From Aphelocoma coerulescens (Eukaryota; Chordata; Aves; Passeriformes; Corvidae): a stretch of DNA of 64,000 nt. The notes beneath the pieces are model-generated. The model did no database searches. It had not been told where the DNA came from and saw only the letters and a list, made by a program, of their open reading frames with translations. The translations under genes and the position numbers were made by a program. The stretch is taken from assembly GCF_041296385.1 (NCBI RefSeq), contig NW_027184062.1, positions 439,001 through 503,000 on the forward strand. The letters are read 5' to 3'. Positions 1 through 12,149 of this stretch are shown in pieces. Every line of letters begins with the position of its first letter. The stretch's first letter is position 1.

Positions 1-121
1 CGGGGCAGGGGAGCACTGCGGGCAGCCCCGGGGCCGCGCAGCCGTCTGCAACGCGCGGTGGGAGCCGCTGGGAACTATTTTACACGTCCCGGGGGGCTGG
101 AGAGGAGCACGGAGACCACGC
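1..121 (-). promoter_or_regulatory. CpG island, 1L (inner end only)
   Basis: GC- and CpG-rich tail of the island, cut by the window start. It mirrors 19041-19162. It ends about 55 bp before the ERV-A 3' LTR. Confidence 0.6.
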
Positions 122-175
122 GGCAGGTCGCTGCCGTTAGGGAAAATTAATCCACGATGCCTGAGGTTTATATCC

Positions 176-636
176 GAAAAGGAGACAGAGGAGTCCTGCA
201 ACATTCTTCGACTACAGGGAGAGTCCATGGGGCTTTTCCCATGGCGTCTGTCAAACGGTTGCGGGATGCAGCCCCCTTTTGATGCCAAGTTCCCGGCCAC
301 AGCACCCTCTTCCTTTTCCCCACTGGCTGAGGTATTCGGGAGATACAGACTTCCGGAACTGCCTACTCTATGCGCCCCCCTCTAATATGCACCCCCCTCT
401 TGGCATCGAGAAGAAAGAAAAGAACCCCATTCCTAATGCTCTTAAGTCTTTGTTGCCTTGCTCTAGGTTCAGGAATTTAACACGGCCTTGATTAATCAAC
501 AGTCTCTGATGATTAGTAACAGTTCTAGAGAACTCCTAGTTTCTTCTGTTACTTCACTAGCCATAACTTCCTAGCCTTGTCTACAGGCCGATTCACACGG
601 TCTCTTTGTAAAGACTCATCCATCTCATTCCTTTTA
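176..636 (-). repeat. ERV-A 3' LTR (1L)
   Basis: On the minus strand it starts TAAAAGG (TG mutated to TA, compare TGAAAGG at 4278). A purine-rich tract, GAGGAGGGAT, lies directly before it, as expected for a polypurine tract. Ends near CTGTCTCCTTTT. Confidence 0.75.
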
Positions 637-779
637 ATCCCTCCTCTTTTTATTTGCTCTGTATTTGTCTTTACAAACCTTAATTACCATGGATTTAATT
701 TTTTCTTCTGGAGTCTTCTTGGGTTTTGCTATTATTTGCAGTGACATTCTTTTCTGTCCTTTTGTAGTCATTTCTGGAT

Positions 780-2290
780 CAGGTAGGCATGGCTGCTAGC
801 GGCATCCCCTTGAGCACCTGCTGAAAGAGCTGCAGCCAGCATGGTGTCACGCATGGTAAAAAGATGAGAATTGCGATAGCATATAAGAGGAGAAATCGTA
901 TTCATTTAGCCCATAGCTGGCCAGTTAACTATGAAAATATGTCCCATTCCCATCCTTTCAACATTTGGACAGGTCCACGAGCTGACGTTATTTCCTTTGT
1001 TATTTGTTTGACCAGTTTTCCACTGTCATCTGCTTGCAAACAGCAGCTCGAGTCATTTAATTTCCCACAAACTCCTCCTTCTTCTGCCAACAGATAATCT
1101 AATACCATCCAATGTTGAAATACCGCTTTCCTCATTTAAGTGGGTTGCTCAGCAAAAAGGTCAAGCGCTGTGGCTGGCTGGTTGGTAATTATTTCCGAGA
1201 CAGCTTGTAACCTAATTATCTCCTTCAAATGATAAATGGGTTCCCAGGCATCTGGGATTAATTCCTTAGGTTTCCAAGGGGCTGGTCCATCGTGTTGGGT
1301 AACTTGTTCTGTTGGCCGTTCATCATTTCCCCGTTTTGGGGTGCTCCCTCCAGCCAGGGCTGCATCAGCTGACTGCTTTTCTCTAATTAAATCATCACAG
1401 ATTTTGATTCCTAAGCGATTTCCCAGAACTTGTAGTAGCAAAAAGAACAACAGTCTACTAAATATACCATATCCCTGACCAGTTTGGAGGTAACCTGAGC
1501 TAAGCATGTTGGCCACAAATCCAATACTGTCCTTTCAAAGCCCGTGTTCCATTAGCAAAGGAACCTACCCATGGTCATCAATTGGTGGCTCAAAATACAG
1601 CAGGATTCCCGGGCCTAACGGTCCTCCAACAAGAGTTGCCCCACCATAAGGGTCCCAGCATTTGCATTTCCAAGCTCCCGCACAGGGTTCCCACCTACAT
1701 TTACATCTGCAAGCTGCTTGGTTGGATTTGGAGCAGAACTCACTAAAAGGCTTTGAGTTCCAATCCGGTGTGGCCATTCCCACTGATAATCACAAACAAC
1801 ATGTCTTCTACTTGTGGAATTTTTGTGGGGACTGCTCAAAAACAGGTGGTCAAAAAAACCCCTTGTCCCTCCCCATTGCTTTACAGGCTTCCAAATATTT
1901 TTGGTAAGTGTGATAAGAACGCCTTACGCAGCTACTGTTAGTGAGCCGAACAGGTATTTGATTGCATTTGCCTTGATATTTGGAACAATTGGAAGGAGGG
2001 CAATTGGGGGTCCAAACCCAGTTGTTCAAGCCCAGAGGGAAAGTCAATTGACAATTGCCTTTTCCTACATAGACACGCCCTATCCTATTAGGCAATAAGT
2101 GCCTGTTGGAGAAGAATGAAGTGGCCGTGAACTTCCTTCTTTGGCCCCAAATCCCATCCCACTGTGGGCCCTCACATTGACCCACCATTTAGGTTCAGCT
2201 GGGCTAGCCAACTATGGCCACTCTTCAGATCCTCCTGGCCTTCCACAGAGCCAGCAATTGCTAAGGTTAAAAACTTTTGCTACTTCTTCT
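780..2290 (-). pseudogene. env: ERV-A env remnant, SU and TM (1L)
   Basis: Class I env. SU starts with a CWLC motif after an N-linked site (NLSNCWLC, near 2260) and continues through cysteine-rich segments. TM has a heptad-rich stretch, the [12 protein letters not shown] segment of the immunosuppressive-domain type, and a cysteine motif of the form C-x7-CC (near 1050), followed by a hydrophobic membrane span near 800-870. A stop at 1136-1138 and others split it. Left arms share the variant WEWDIF before a stop, while right arms read on further. Not functional. Confidence 0.82.
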
Positions 2291-2699
2291 CCTAAGGCTG
2301 CAAATTGATTCTCCCACTCCTGGCCTAAACTCAGCTGACCATATCAAAGTAGAATTAGTAAGGAAAATGTTTTAATAGTGTCATCTAATTAGCTAGTCTA
2401 ATTTTCCCGTTGTCTTCTGCAGCACCTGTGGCAATTGAAGACACAGAAACCACTTAACGTAACAAAATGGCCACAAGTATTAGCCCCCAAGTGAGTGGAG
2501 ATTCTAGAGGAGGGATGCCTATACAGTCTATTTCAGCAGACGGTCTGAAGGTAGGACTGCGGGGCTTCTTCCGATGTCGAAGCACTGCCTACTGCTCCGG
2601 CCCACTCCTGCAGAGTGTCAGTCACGGCCTCCCGGCCTTCTCCTCCAGCTGAGATGTGCAAATCTCTGAGGCTTCAGAGACCTTGACCCGAGAGTGACG

Positions 2700-3625
2700 G
2701 GTTCACCTGTGTTCAGCTTACTTGACGGCTGTTTTCTGTCGTCAGTGACACTTGGAATGGGCCACGCCATTTCACCAGCACTGGCGCTTCTTTCTACTCC
2801 TTAATTAGGACTCAATCTCCTGGTTGGATGTTAAAAGCAGCAAAGTCCAAAGGCCGGGCTTGCGCCAGCTGAGTTTCCTGTTGAAGGGGTTTCACAAGAA
2901 GCAGGATCCTGGCCACAGATGGTTTTAAAAATGCATCACTTGCCTCTACCCCCCCACTAGGTGGAGACTTACCAGGAGGGCAATTGCAAACAACGATTGA
3001 AAGGGAGATAACTGAATCTCTCTTCTGGCTTGGGCCCTCATTCTCACCAAAGCCAATGTCCAAAGCCCTACCCATGGCATCTTGGTTTCTATTACCAGCT
3101 TCAAAAGGTGTTTATTTCTCTCTTCATTGTTTTCTACCCGAGCCGAGCTCTGGGGGTGCCAGGGCCTATGGAGGTTCCATTGTGTTCCTAAAGAAGCCAA
3201 AACCCCTTGAAGGATCTTTCCTGCAAAATGAGTTCCCCTATCTGAATCTATTGCTTCTACAATGCTGTATCTTGGAATGATTTGTTCCAAAAATGCCTTA
3301 AGAACTGATCCTGTCATTACTGAAGTAGTTGGAAATACTTCTGGCCACCTTGCTAGCTGACATACGATTACCAGAAGATATTAAGCCTTGCCACTTGGGG
3401 CATCTCCGGAAAATCCACCTGGCATCTTTGGAAGGGCCATGCAGCCCAAGGCCTCCCTCCTCTAGCAAGTTACTTTGTAACTTGGCTGTTGGCTTTAGCA
3501 CAGATCAAGCAACCTTCAACAGCTCCTTTTGCCAGTCTAAAAAGACCCCCAGCAACATACATCATGAGATAGGCTTCTGCCAATCCTCAGGAAGTGCAAG
3601 AACTCTCTTAATGGAGTTGCTTTAA
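2700..3625 (-). pseudogene. pol: ERV-A integrase remnant (1L)
   Basis: The frames on the minus strand give most of a retroviral integrase: zinc-domain end (CLICAKANSQ), catalytic core with CQVDFPEMP (first Asp), DSDRGTHF (second Asp) and a QSSARVENN segment with the Glu, then a C-terminal part with VKWRGPFQV. Several in-frame stops and at least two frame changes (near 3320 and 2945) break it. It lies directly upstream of the env remnant as in an intact class I provirus. Confidence 0.82.
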
Positions 3626-3839
3626 TATTGGTAGGGCCAAAGGTTCTGGTATCTCTTGTTTGCCATCCCTTGGAAACCAATTCTTGCCTTTTTTCTCTGC
3701 CACACGACTTTTAACTGTATGTCAAACTGCTGCGGTAGAAAAGACAGCTTCCTGGGCAGTGATGGAGTCACGGGGAGCAAAGGGGGCATCTTGGAGAGTT
3801 CTGGCAGAAGTGTGGCTTTCTGAGTTTCTTCATCCACCA

Positions 3840-4278
3840 AAAAGGAGACAGAGGAGTCCTGTAACATTCTTCAACTCCAGGGAGAGGCCATGGGGCTTTT
3901 GCCATGGAGTCTCTCAAATGATTGCGGGAAGCAGCCCCCTTCTGATGTTAAGTTCCTGGCAACAGCACCCTCTGAGGTACTCGGGAATTACAGACTTCCG
4001 GAACTGCCTACTCTATGCCCCCCTCTAATATGCAGTCCCCTTTTGGAATGGAAAAGGAAGAAAACCAAACTATTCCTAATGCTGGGAAGTCTTTGCTGCC
4101 TTGCTCTAGGTTCAGGAATTTAGCAGGGCCTTGGCTGAGCAACAGTCTCTGTTGATTAGTAACAGTTTCTAGAACGAATACTTTCTTCTGTTACTTCCCC
4201 CCCTGTAAATTCCTAGCCTTGTCTAAGGAGAGATTCACACGGTCTCTTTGTAAAGACACATCTATCTTACTCCTTTCA
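3840..4278 (-). repeat. ERV-A 5' LTR (1L)
   Basis: Aligns with the 3' LTR over its whole length. On the minus strand it begins TGAAAGGAGTAAG at 4278. The inner edge is followed by TGGTGGATGAAG, which could be a primer-binding site but matches no tRNA end I can name; it may instead be a deletion joint. Confidence 0.72.
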
Positions 4279-5650
4279 CTCCCACACCTTCCTTGCGGTG
4301 GAACGGCTCTCCCCGGCACAGCACCTGGCACAAAACCCCCGTATACGCACACACACACCTGCACTTACCCTGCACTCCACTGCACACACACACACACACA
4401 CCTCCCGCACACTAACACCCCCTCCACATCCCCACCATGCTACTTGCAGTGGCCCCGCCCCTGCCATCCCCACCGGCTGGCAGCACCCACTCCTCGCATG
4501 CTTCCCCATGCCTTGCATTTCCTTGCTGCCCCCTCTGTAGCCTTCCCTCAACCTGCCTTTTCTCCCCTGCCTTGCACTGACTTGCTCACCCATCCCCCAC
4601 CTGACTTCCTTTCACATTCGTCTAGGTCTGGCCTCACCTTTCCTTTTCCTTCTAGGACCCTCATTGCCTTGCCTTGCCTCGCAAAGCCACCACTTGCCTT
4701 GCCTTGCCCTTGAACCCCTCCCTTGCCTTGCATGACCTTGCTCACCCCTCCCCCACCTGGAATTCAACACCCCTTTTCAATGACATTTCTGGGCCTTGCC
4801 CTGCCCTTTCTGCTCCTCCGAGGAATCTCAAAGCTCTCAAGCATCTCCGGTGTTTCAGGATCCCATGAGAGGAAGACCAGGGGAGGACGCATGTTGCCAC
4901 ACTCATCTCTGTGGGCAGCCTTTGTCTGGGAGCAATCCTTGCATGTCTTGAACCTTGGAGGGGCAATTCACATTTTGCCCTTGAGCTCAGGGACCAGAAA
5001 GAGAGTTCTTTTGCATACAAGGGAAAGCAGGTAGCTCAAGTCTTTTAGGTACAGAGGAGAGATGACCCACGCGGGATCAAGGCCACACAGAGCACTTGGT
5101 CCTGGCCACTTTTGTGTACCAGCAGTCCTTGAATGTACTTCTCACCTGCCTTGCCTGGCCTTGCCTTGGCAACACAACAGTTGCCTTGCCTTGCCCTGCT
5201 AGCCCTCTGGAGCCTTGCATTCCTTTGCACGGCCATGCCCAGCATATGACCTGCCTACTGTTTTCCTCCAGGGCCTTGGCTTGCTGAGCCCTTCCTGTTT
5301 CTGCCTGGCCTTCCCATCAGTGGCCCTTCCTTCCTACAGCCAGCCTTGCCTCTAACTTCTGGACCTTCTCTTGTCTACCACTCCATTTGCTTTCCCCTCA
5401 CTGCTCTGGCCTTGCCTACCTCTCCCTTGACTTGCCCACAATTGCCTGCACTCGGTTTGCAGCGCCTTGCCTGCATGGAAGGCAAGGGAAAGAGTGGTAG
5501 GCTGGGCAAAGCAAAGCCAGCAAGTTGTAGGCAGTGCGAGGCAAGGCAGACGTAGGCAAAGGAAGCAGAGCAAGGGTACCTTAAGAAGAACTAGACAAGG
5601 CAAGGCCAAGAGACTCGGAGTGCCTTTCCTTGGGAAGGCAAGGACATAGT
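4279..5650. repeat. CCTTG-type pentanucleotide tract with (CA)n (1L)
   Basis: About 1.4 kb of low-complexity, pyrimidine-rich sequence made of degenerate CCTTG/CTTGC words. It includes a (CA)n run at 4383-4401. The strand bias switches near 5470: CTTGCC before it, GGCAAGG after it. Open frames over 60 codons in this tract follow from the repeat and are not genes. Confidence 0.8.
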
Positions 5651-6949
5651 GCCAGTGTTGCTGGAGCAGATGTTAAGGTACTGTGGGGAGGAATAGTCCA
5701 GCAAGACATTTCTCTTCTGGCCCCTGTGCGTGTAGGGGCAATTGTTGGACATATTCAATACTGGAGGCGGATCAGTCGCTGGATGTGTTGTATTTTGGAG
5801 GAGGGGATGCCGTTTCTTTGGAGATGGGCTTGTAGTTGCTCTCTTTGGCAAGGAAGGCAGGTTTGGATGTGCACATCAGGTACTCCTAGGGATTTTAAAG
5901 GCTTTTCCCAACAGGCAGAGCTCTCTCTGGGTTCGAGCTGTTGAGCTGTCAGTGGGAATGCAAAGGCCAAGCTCTTAAGCTATTTGTCCTGGTGCCTTCA
6001 GTGTGTGAGCAGTCCCTGGTGCCGTTGCCTTTGGATCCTGACTCTGGGAGAGGGAAGGCTTAGGATGGTACCTAGAGCTGAGAAGGAGAGTGCTGAGAAC
6101 AGCGTGTGTGCTGCTAGTTTGAGGGGTGCAGGTGAAGTTGTAGGCAGCAAGATCTTCCTCAGCTGGCACTGTTTTGAGCCCTGTTTTTGCCAGATGGTTT
6201 CAAGTTGGTGGGCGGAATCTGCGAGAGGGAAAAGATTTGTATGGGCCAAAGAGGTGTGGTGTAAAGAAGAGTGTGCTCTTGGAAGGGGAAGATGAGGGCA
6301 ACCTTTTTGTCCTGACACCGTTGATTTGAGTGCAGGGCCGTTTGCAAGTTGCCTCTGTCTGCCCTTGGGGTGGTTTCGAGCTGGGCCAGGTGCTTGGCCT
6401 TCTTTTGCAAGTCTGCAGCGCCGTCGTGTGGTTGTTTCCATGAGCGCTGACAGTGCCCGGCAAAAAGCGCTTGGCTGGCGCGGCCCCAGTCGTGTGGAAG
6501 CAGTTGGTGGAAGAGCTCCGCTGTGCATCCTGCCTCTTGGAGACATAAAAGGATGTAACCCTGCGCGTAGGGGGGAAGCAAGACGAATCTTTTCATTGTT
6601 GGCTGAGCAGTTTCTAAGCGGCAAAAGTAAAGGCAGTTTCAGCACGGCCTCTTTCTTTCAGAACCTTTTCTGTGCCATCATGAACATGCTCAACATGCCA
6701 CTCGCACCCGCTGAACTGCATCAAAGGCCCTGGAGATAGGCGCTTTCCTTCAAGCTCTCTGTAGCATCGTACCCTCCACCTCTGGCGGATCCCAAAGCCC
6801 TTCCAAACATCCAGCAGCTGCACGCAGAGAACAAGTGCTAAAACAAGGCGTTGGCCTTCCTAGTCCTTTTAAAGTCTGTGAACTAGGCGAAACATTCCAG
6901 TGAGCAGCACTTTCCTTCGCAACTATATCTAGAGCATCATCACATTCTC
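5651..6949. other. Unrecognised arm segment (1L)
   Basis: No known element recognised. On the minus strand a 215-codon frame (5998-6645) is open in all four arms, overlapped by a 145-codon frame (6159-6596) that is closed in 1R by a stop (TGGAAATAA near 12660). The 215-codon product is rich in Pro, Ser, Leu and Arg with no motif I know, so coding is doubtful. Base differences near 6740-6780 group 1L with 1R and 2L with 2R, pointing to conversion between arms. Confidence 0.35.
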
Positions 6950-9749
6950 TCCAAGTGGGTAAGTCCACCCTTGCAGCGCAGCGTTTGCAGCCACAGTTCG
7001 GACTGAGAGATAAGCCAGGTGAGAAAGCATTTCTTGACTATCCCTCTTCTCTGGAAGACTTGATACTCGCAGCGCAACCACGTCCACACACCTTCAGTGT
7101 GGCCAGGTTCAAGCAGCTAGAGCTCCCAGAGATGGGAGAGTCAGGAGAAAAGACGTTCCAAAAGTACCGTGTACTTACAGCAGCATTAAAACTGTGCACA
7201 GCAGTCTGCAGCACTGTAGACTGCGGCTTCTCCGACAGACGAGCCATCCCATTGTTGCCTCTCGCAGCCTGCTTGCTAGCTGCTCTCCTGAAGAAAAGAA
7301 CTAGAAGAAAAAGCCAATGCTGGGCTGCACCTTCCCCTTGCCTTACGTAAAGTCACCTAAACTCCCCGCTGCACTCTCTACTTCCCCTCTCCTTGGAAGC
7401 GACCACTGTGTTTGCTGCATCTCGAAGCCTAAAGTTAAGCGCCAAAGTTTCCAAGGATGGTTGGAAGAAGGATAAGTAGTAGCACAAGGAAGTAGTTGTC
7501 GTTGAACTTCCTCCTTCTCAATGCTAACGTGAATTGGGCAGGCAGGCGAGTGCTAGCCACGCTCCTTTCTCAGTTTGTACGCTGCGGACACGAGTCCGGT
7601 GCTCTGCGCCTTCGTTCGGCCTCTTTAGTACCCATGTCGCTCTTTCATTCAGCCGGAGTCGAAGCGTCGTCTACTTCTCGCCCAGAGAGCACGGTGCCGG
7701 CAGCGAAATGCCCCAGCCGACTGCTTCTGCCGACACACGCCTGGTCTATGCACTTTCCCTCGCAGCGACATACAGCAGCACTTTCGGTCTTTCTTGTCGT
7801 CCAAATGTAAAGGGAAAGATTCTCTGCTATGTCCCGCCCAGAGAACAGTTTTAGGTCAACCAGCACGCCCAGAGCTTGCCCTCGACGCGTGGAAACTTGT
7901 GTTTGCACCACATTCAAGTGGCTGCCGTCTTTCCTTTACAGCCTGCAGAGCACCGTCAGACCGCCGTGCTCTCTGCACCTGCCTTCTCAGTTCTAAGTAC
8001 TACCGCGCCTCTTACAGCCTTGCAGGAAGCAAAGACACGGGTAGTCATCTCGCAGAGAAGAACGTGGAAGGACGAAAGGATGATCTTCCTTTCTCCTGCT
8101 TCTTGCCTGAATTGTGGTGCTGTATTGAAAGTCTTGGCTAGCGAAAAGCTCATCCAGCAAGTGCCTCATTCCTGACGCATCTCGCTGAGCGAGAGTTTCA
8201 CGAAGAGTTTAGACTCTGGAAACAGCAAGAAAATGATTGTACGTCGAGCTGAGGAAAATCCGTGCACAGCACACTGTGGATGCGTGCAGTGTTCGCGCTG
8301 AAGAGCGCCAAAACGCAAAGCCATCGCTGGGCTTCAGTTTTGTCCAGACCGCAGAAGGCAAAGAACGAAGCAACTGGGCACCGCGTTAACGTACTCAGTG
8401 GACCGAATTTCAAATGTCCAGCCAAAAGCTGCTTCATAAGCAGATTCAGCTGAGAATGCTCTGGCTGCTTCACAAAGTAAGGCGCAGCCGTTTCCATTCA
8501 TCACACTACCTGGCCAGAAGCAGTATCCTACACCTTCAATGCTGCAGCGTCCATGCAGCTGGAGCACACGCAGTAGGACGCGTCGAGATAGAAGGCGTTC
8601 TTCAAGTACCCCCCTCCTCCAAGCAGCCTTGAAACTGAGCACAACACACTGCGGCTCGGGAGCTTCCTTCTCAGATAGACGTGCCGTCACGTTATTCACT
8701 CTCGCAGCTCCGTTGCCCACTAGCAGCAGGTGCTACCAAAGCAAAATGCTCCAGAAGTAAAAAGCACTGCCGGGCTGCACTTTCCCTTGCCTCACGTAAA
8801 GCACCATAAACTGTCCGCTGTGCTCTGTATTTCCATTCTCCGCCGCATCTACCACTGTTATCTCTGCATCTCGAAGCATAAAGCTCGGCACAATTCCTCC
8901 CAGGGAACGCTGGAAGAGAAATAGGCAGCAGCACAAGTAGCTGCAAGTGGAACTTTCTGTTTTAAAACGCTAACGTGAATCCGGAAACAAGCGAGTGACA
9001 GCCAGGCTTCCTCTTGCAGCCTGTGCGATGCACACACCAGCTCGGTGCTCTGCCCTCATTCTTTAATGCTCTTCGTACCATGTCGCGCTTTCATTCTGCC
9101 GGAGTCGAAGCGTCGTCTACTTCTCGCCCAGAGAGCACGGTGCCAGCGGAGAAAGGCTCCAGAAAAACGCTCCAGGCTGCTGATTCTTCCCAAACACACC
9201 AGGGCTATGCACTTTCCTTCGCAGCGCTAAGTAGCATCACATTCTGTTTGCGTTGGAGCCGGAATGCAAAGGGAAAGATTCTCGGTTACGTCTCACTCAG
9301 CGCCCAGTTTTAGGTCACCAAGCTTACCCGGAGCTTACCCGCGACGCGTGGAAATTGGTATTTGCACCATATTCAAGTGGTAGCTTTCTTTCCTTTACAG
9401 CCTGCAGAGCGCCGTCAGATCGCGGTGCTCTCTGCACCTGCCTTCTCCCTTCCAAGTACCACCGCGCACCTTACAGCCTTGCAGGAAGCAAAGACGTGGA
9501 GAGATGTCTCGCAGAGAAGATCGTGCAAAGACGAAAAGATGTTCTTCTTTGCTTTTCCTCGTCGCCCAGCTTGTGGTGCTCTACTGAAAGCGTGGGCTAA
9601 CGAATGGCTAATCTAGCATGTGCTTCCCTTCTAATGCATTTCGCTGAGCGAGAGCTGAGGAAAATCCTTGCACTGTACACTATGGATGCGTGCAGTAGAC
9701 ACGCAGAAGAGCGGCACAGCTCATAACCATCGCACACTCCAGCCCAGAG
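6950..9749. repeat. Macrosatellite monomers (1L)
   Basis: Using the conserved word GCTAACGTGAAT as a phase mark, the array has a diverged outer part (about 6950-7522), one monomer 7523-8968 (1446 bp, with a 57-bp insert near 8205) and a partial monomer 8969-9749 that reaches the palindrome centre. Monomers share blocks such as CGGAGTCGAAGCGTCGTCTA and CATCTCGAAGC. Many frames on both strands are open, but indels between monomers change them, so no conserved protein is supported. Family not recognised. Confidence 0.8.
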
Positions 9750-9761
9750 CTCTGGGGCTGC
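9741..9761. repeat. Symmetry centre of palindrome 1
   Basis: A near-perfect inverted sequence with GAGCTC at 9747-9752 forms the centre, reading CAGCCCAGAGCTCTGG and then GGCTG. The two arms meet with essentially no spacer. Outside this core, 30-60 bp are not symmetrical before the macrosatellite homology resumes on both sides (for example 9671-9697 versus 9828-9857). Confidence 0.8.
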
Positions 9762-12149
9762 GTTCTTCTCAATTTCCGGCGCTGGACAGAACTGAGACAT
9801 TGAGCTTTGGCTCTCTTTAGTGTGTGTACTGCACGCATCCAGAGCGCGCTGTGCACAGATTCTCCTCAGCGCTACGTGCAAGCACAGACTTTCTGCTTCG
9901 CAGAGCCCAACTGTCCGCCGAAGCTCTCGCTCAGAGAAATGTGTCAGGAGAGAAGCACTTGCTGGATTAGCCTTACACTGGCCAACAGTTCCAAAGAAGC
10001 ACCATAGTCTTCTTGCGAGAAAGGATAATAAAACACATGTATTGTCCCAGCAAAGTTCTCTGTGCTAGCCGAAGCCGAGAATCTTTCCCTTAAGATTAAG
10101 ACCACAACGCAGACAGCATTTTGTGCTACTTAACGCTGAGAGGGATAGCCCAGGCGTGTTTCGGCAGAGGCAGAAGCCCGGAGCGTTTCTCTGCCGGCAC
10201 CGTGCTCTCAGGCGAGAAGTAGACGACGCTTCGACTCCGGCAGAATGAAAAGCGCGACATGGTACGAAGAGCATACGAATGAGGGCGCAGAGCACCGAGC
10301 TGGTGTGCGCATCGCACAGGCTGCAAGAAGAAGCGTGGCTGCCGCTCGCTTCTTTGCGGATTCACGTTAGCAGTTGAAAACAAAAGTTCCACTTGCAGCT
10401 ACTTGTGCTGCTACCTATTTCTCTTCCAGCGTTCCCTGGGAAGAATTGTGCTGCGAGAGTGAATAACGTGACGGCACGTCTATCTGAGAAGGAAGCTCCC
10501 GAGCCGCAGTGTGTTGTGCTCAGTTTCAAGGCTGCTTGGAGAAGGGGGTACTTGAAGACCGCCTTCTATCTCGACGCGTCCTACTGCGTGTGCTCCAGCT
10601 GCATGGACGCTGCAGCATTGAAGGTGTAGGATACTGCTTCTGGCCAGGTAGTGTGATGAATGGAAACGGCTGCGCCTTACTTTGTGAACCATCCAGAGCA
10701 TTCTCAGCTGAATCTGCTTGTGAAGCAGCTCTTGGCTGGACATTTGAAATTCGGTCCACTGAGTACGTTAACGCGGTGCCCAGCTGCTTCGTTCTTCGCC
10801 TTCTGCCGTCTGGACAGAACTGAAGCCCAGCGATTGCTTTTAGCTGTGGCTCTCTTCAGCATGTGTACTGCACGCATCCGCAGTGTGCTGTGCAAGGATT
10901 TTCCTCAGCTCTCCCTCAGCGAAATGCATCAGGTGAGAAACACTTGCTGGATTAGCCTTTCGCTGGCCATGGCTTTCAGTACAGCACCACAATCTGGGCG
11001 ACGAGGAGAAAGGAAGAACATCTTTTCGTCCTGGCACGTTCTTCTGAGCGACATGACTATCCGCGTCATTGCTTCCTGCAAAGCTGTATTGTGCTCGGCG
11101 GTATTGGAACTGAGAAGGCAGGTGCAGAGAGCACCGGGATCTGACGGCGTTCTGCAGCCTGTAAAGGAAAGACGGCTACCACTTGAATGTGGTGCAAACA
11201 CAAGTTTCCACGAGTCGAGGGCAAGCTCTGGGCGTGCTGGTTGACCTAAAACTGTTCTCTTGGCGGGACATAGCAGAGAATCTTTCCCTTTACATTTGGA
11301 CGACAAGAAAGACCGAAAGTGCTGCTGTATGTCGCTGCGAGGGAAAGTGCATAGACCAGGCGTGTGTCGGCAGAAGCAGTCGGCTGGGGCATTTCGCTGC
11401 CGGCACCGTGCTCTCTGGGCGAGAAGTAGACGACGCTTCGACTCCGGCTGAATGAAAGAGCGACATGGGTACTAAAGAGGCCGAACGAAGGCGCAGAGCA
11501 CCGGACTCGTGTCCGCAGCGTACAAACTGAGAAAGGAGCGTGGCTAGCACTCGCCTGCCTGCCCAATTCACGTTAGCATTGAGAAGGAGGAAGTTCAACG
11601 ACAACTACTTCCTTGTGCTACTACTTATCCCTCTTCCAACCATCCCCAAAACCACTGGCGCTTAACTTTAGGCTTCGAGATGCAGCAAACACAGTGGTCG
11701 CTTCCAAGGAGAGGGGAAGTAGAGAGTGCAGCGGGGAGTTTAGGTGGCTTTACGTAAGGCAAGGGGAAGGTGCAGCCCAGCATTGGCTTTTTCTTCTAGT
11801 TCTTTTCTTCAGGAGAGCAGCTAGCAAGCAGGCTGCGAGAGGCAACAATGGGATGGCTCGTCTGTCGGAGAAGCCGCAGTCTACAGTGCTGCAGACTGCT
11901 GTGCACAGTTTTAATGCTGCTGTAAGTACACGGTACTTTTGGAACGTCTTCTCTCCTGACTCTCCCATCTCTGGGAGCTCTAGCTGCTTGAACCTGGCCA
12001 CACTGAAGGTGTGTGGACGTGGTCGCGCTGCGAGTATCAAGTCTTCCAGAGAAGAGGGATAGTCAAGAAATGCTTTCTCACCTGGCCTATCTCTCAGTCC
12101 GAACTGTGGCTGCAAACGCTGCGCTGCAAGGGTGGACTTACCCACTTGG
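9750..12149. repeat. Macrosatellite monomers (1R)
   Basis: Inverted relative to 1L: partial monomer 9750-10371, a shortened monomer 10372-11577 (1206 bp, lacking 182 bp), then the diverged outer part. Confidence 0.8.

Larger units (their letters stand above)
176..4278 (-). mobile_element. ERV-A copy in 1L: LTR-integrase-env-LTR remnant
   Basis: Old class I endogenous retrovirus on the minus strand. The 5' LTR (3840-4278) is followed by integrase, env surface and transmembrane parts, a purine tract and the 3' LTR (176-636). Leader, gag, protease and most of reverse transcriptase are missing. The two LTRs clearly align but differ at roughly one base in seven by eye, so the element is far older than ERV-B. 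No target-site duplication is evident at the outer LTR edges, and the usual CA end is not seen. Confidence 0.85.
1..9749. repeat. Palindrome 1, left arm (1L, partial)
   Basis: Left arm of palindrome 1, reverse-complementary to 1R. Paired coordinates sum to 19162-19163 in the outer arm and to 19100 between about 5.7 and 8.2 kb. The sum then rises to 19157 and about 19339 near the centre, because 1R lacks 57 bp and 182 bp there. Order on the + strand: end of a CpG island (1-121), ERV-A in reverse (176-4278), CCTTG tract (4279-5650), unrecognised segment (5651-6949), macrosatellite array (6950-9749). The arm continues to the left of the window. Confidence 0.93.

Noticed and set aside
4219..4713. 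Long frames rich in Pro, His and Thr in the CCTTG/(CA)n tract
   Set aside because: Pure product of simple repeats.
6950..9749. CRISPR array or bacterial origin
   Set aside because: Repeats are over 1 kb long and the context is vertebrate with CpG islands and retroviral elements.
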